From: Acidobacteriota bacterium
GTDB lineage: Bacteria; Acidobacteriota; Terriglobia; Terriglobales; Acidobacteriaceae
DNA: 5,930 nt
Direction: 5' to 3'
NCBI GenBank assembly: GCA_021778875.1
Contig: JAJYBT010000203.1
Coordinates: 1-5,930, forward strand
Shown here: positions 5,102-5,930 of the stretch, piece by piece
How positions within the stretch are numbered: the stretch's first letter is position 1
Layout of the letters: every line of letters starts with the position of its first letter
Program-made: the position numbers and the translations under genes
The notes under the pieces: generated by a model
What the model saw: only the letters and a program-made list of their open reading frames with translations
What the model was told of the DNA's origin: nothing
Database searches by the model: none

Positions 5102-5930
5102 ATGGAGACAAGCGGAGCCCGACAACTGAAAAAAGCGGCGCGCAGCACATCTCCGTCCACGTGGTCTGCGCTGGCTGTGCTTGCCCTGGCGATGGCCGCA
5201 GGCGGAATCACAGCGCGCCTGGAAGCTGGACCGCGGTTCGACTGGCTGCTGCTGATGACCGCCATGGGGTTGACCGCCGCGGTCGCCATGCGGTTGCTGG
5301 CCGACAACGCCGCAGAGCGCGAGGCCGCAGCGCGCTATCAGGGCGACCCGCTTCGCGACCTGCTGGATTCGGCGGGCTCCGCCATTGTGTCCGTTGGCAT
5401 GGACGGCCGTCTGGCTTATGTGAATCCCGCGGCCGAAAGAATGTTGGGCTATTATGCCGCTGAACTCGTAAACCAGTCGAGCCCCGCGAACCTTCTAGCG
5501 CCGGGTGAGACGGAGCGCCTGGCTGCGGAAATACAGAAGCTGTGTGGTATTGAAAAAGCCGCCGGGCAAACTGCCAGCCCGCTCGAAACATTTCAGGAAA
5601 TTGTTCGCGCGCTGCCGCCGAGCCAGATTCCCGCCATTGAAACGCAACTTCAGCGCAAGGATGGCGCCCTGACGCCCGTCCGGCTGAGCCTGTCTGTGTT
5701 GCGTAACAGCTTTGGCGAAGCGACCGGACTCGTTGTGGTGGCCCAGGACCAGAGCGCGGATGCACGCAAGGATCTGCTGAAGCGCGATTCGCAGGACCGC
5801 TACCGGGATGTGTTCGAGAACTCCACCGAGATGATCGCCACACTGGACCTGACGGGCAGGTTCATGTATGTAAATCCTGCGTGGAAACAATGCTTTCAGC
5901 AGGTTGATGGTGCGGCCGAGCACGAATTCT
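5102..5930 (+). CDS. Membrane-anchored PAS-domain sensor protein, 5' part
   Basis: A signalling protein whose output domain lies beyond the right edge; the frame is open for 276 codons to the last bases. Two hydrophobic segments (about 21-39 and 47-66) probably form a membrane hairpin. A short linker rich in Ala, Glu and Arg leads into a first PAS domain (about 84-217), with LLDSAGSAIVSVGMDGRLAYVNPAAERMLGY and, after a long helical insert, the closing strands around QRKDGALTPVRLSLSVLRN and GEATGLVVVAQD. A second PAS begins at about 233 (RYRDVFENSTEMIATLDLTGRFMYVNPAW). Proteins of this build are usually histidine kinases or GGDEF/EAL c-di-GMP enzymes; which applies cannot be seen. ATG 5102 follows GAAGGA directly, with no normal spacing, although GGGGGA ends 11 nt upstream. 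GTG 5045 is in frame and possible, so the start is uncertain. Confidence 0.85.
   Translation, partial: METSGARQLKKAARSTSPSTWSALAVLALAMAAGGITARLEAGPRFDWLLLMTAMGLTAAVAMRLLADNAAEREAAARYQGDPLRDLLDSAGSAIVSVGMDGRLAYVNPAAERMLGYYAAELVNQSSPANLLAPGETERLAAEIQKLCGIEKAAGQTASPLETFQEIVRALPPSQIPAIETQLQRKDGALTPVRLSLSVLRNSFGEATGLVVVAQDQSADARKDLLKRDSQDRYRDVFENSTEMIATLDLTGRFMYVNPAWKQCFQQVDGAAEHEF

Noticed and set aside
4809..5307. Minus-strand reading frames of about 90-113 codons in the intergenic region
   Set aside because: Ser/Pro/Arg-rich translations without domains, typical of chance open frames in GC-rich DNA.
4666..5463. Plus-strand reading frame of 265 codons across the divergent region into the PAS gene
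   Set aside because: The translation is Arg/Gly/Cys-rich low-complexity with no family features. Its second half overlaps, in a different frame, the well-supported PAS protein.
5208..5923. Minus-strand reading frames of 211 and 142 codons opposite the PAS gene
   Set aside because: They lie antisense to clear PAS-domain coding sequence and show no recognisable motifs.
5924..5929. EcoRI site GAATTC at the right edge, as if from a cloned fragment
   Set aside because: Another GAATTC occurs inside the window near 2045 and none at the left edge, so it says nothing about the origin of the sequence.

Overview
The window reads as a piece of a GC-rich Gram-negative chromosome. The best guess is Acidobacteriota (Terriglobia-like). 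This rests on remembered resemblance of the MlaD-type protein, which has a PSRKEIQWSQLRVG N-terminus and an NPKKYL...F C-terminus, and on the overall gene style. No 16S or other phylogenetic marker is present, so this is an inference. Most genes are core or housekeeping. I see no mobile element, CRISPR array, rRNA or tRNA, and no clear new multi-gene system.

Layout, left to right. (1) The C-terminal part of leucyl-tRNA synthetase (+, to 583) is followed after 1 bp by an unrecognised multi-pass membrane protein (+, 585-1487), probably in the same operon. An in-frame TAG sits at 8-10 of the leuS frame, where the family usually has Trp. (2) A minus-strand MlaD/MCE lipid-transport protein (1492-2568) is convergent with the membrane gene, with only 4 bp between stop codons. 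Its C-terminal half is five exact-length 34-residue repeats. (3) Upstream of it on the same strand is acpS (2794-3177), the holo-ACP synthase. (4) A divergent intergenic region leads to a small conserved-looking protein of unknown function with an ACT-like secondary-structure pattern (+, ending 3704). A near-perfect 24-bp inverted repeat overlaps its first possible start codon. (5) A secreted zinc-dependent S1/P1 nuclease / phospholipase C superfamily protein lies on the minus strand (3727-4650), convergent with the small gene. (6) A 451-bp apparently non-coding divergent region follows. (7) The 5' part of a membrane-anchored PAS-domain signalling protein (+, from 5102) runs off the right edge.

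Functionally the genes form a loose set rather than one pathway: translation (LeuS), lipid metabolism and transport (AcpS activates acyl carrier protein; MlaD binds phospholipid in the envelope), a periplasmic or secreted phosphodiesterase, and a sensor. The points most worth a second look are the in-frame TAG in leuS, the inverted repeat at 3298-3321, the PLC-like ligand set in the S1/P1 homologue, and the 34-residue repeat array in the MCE protein.
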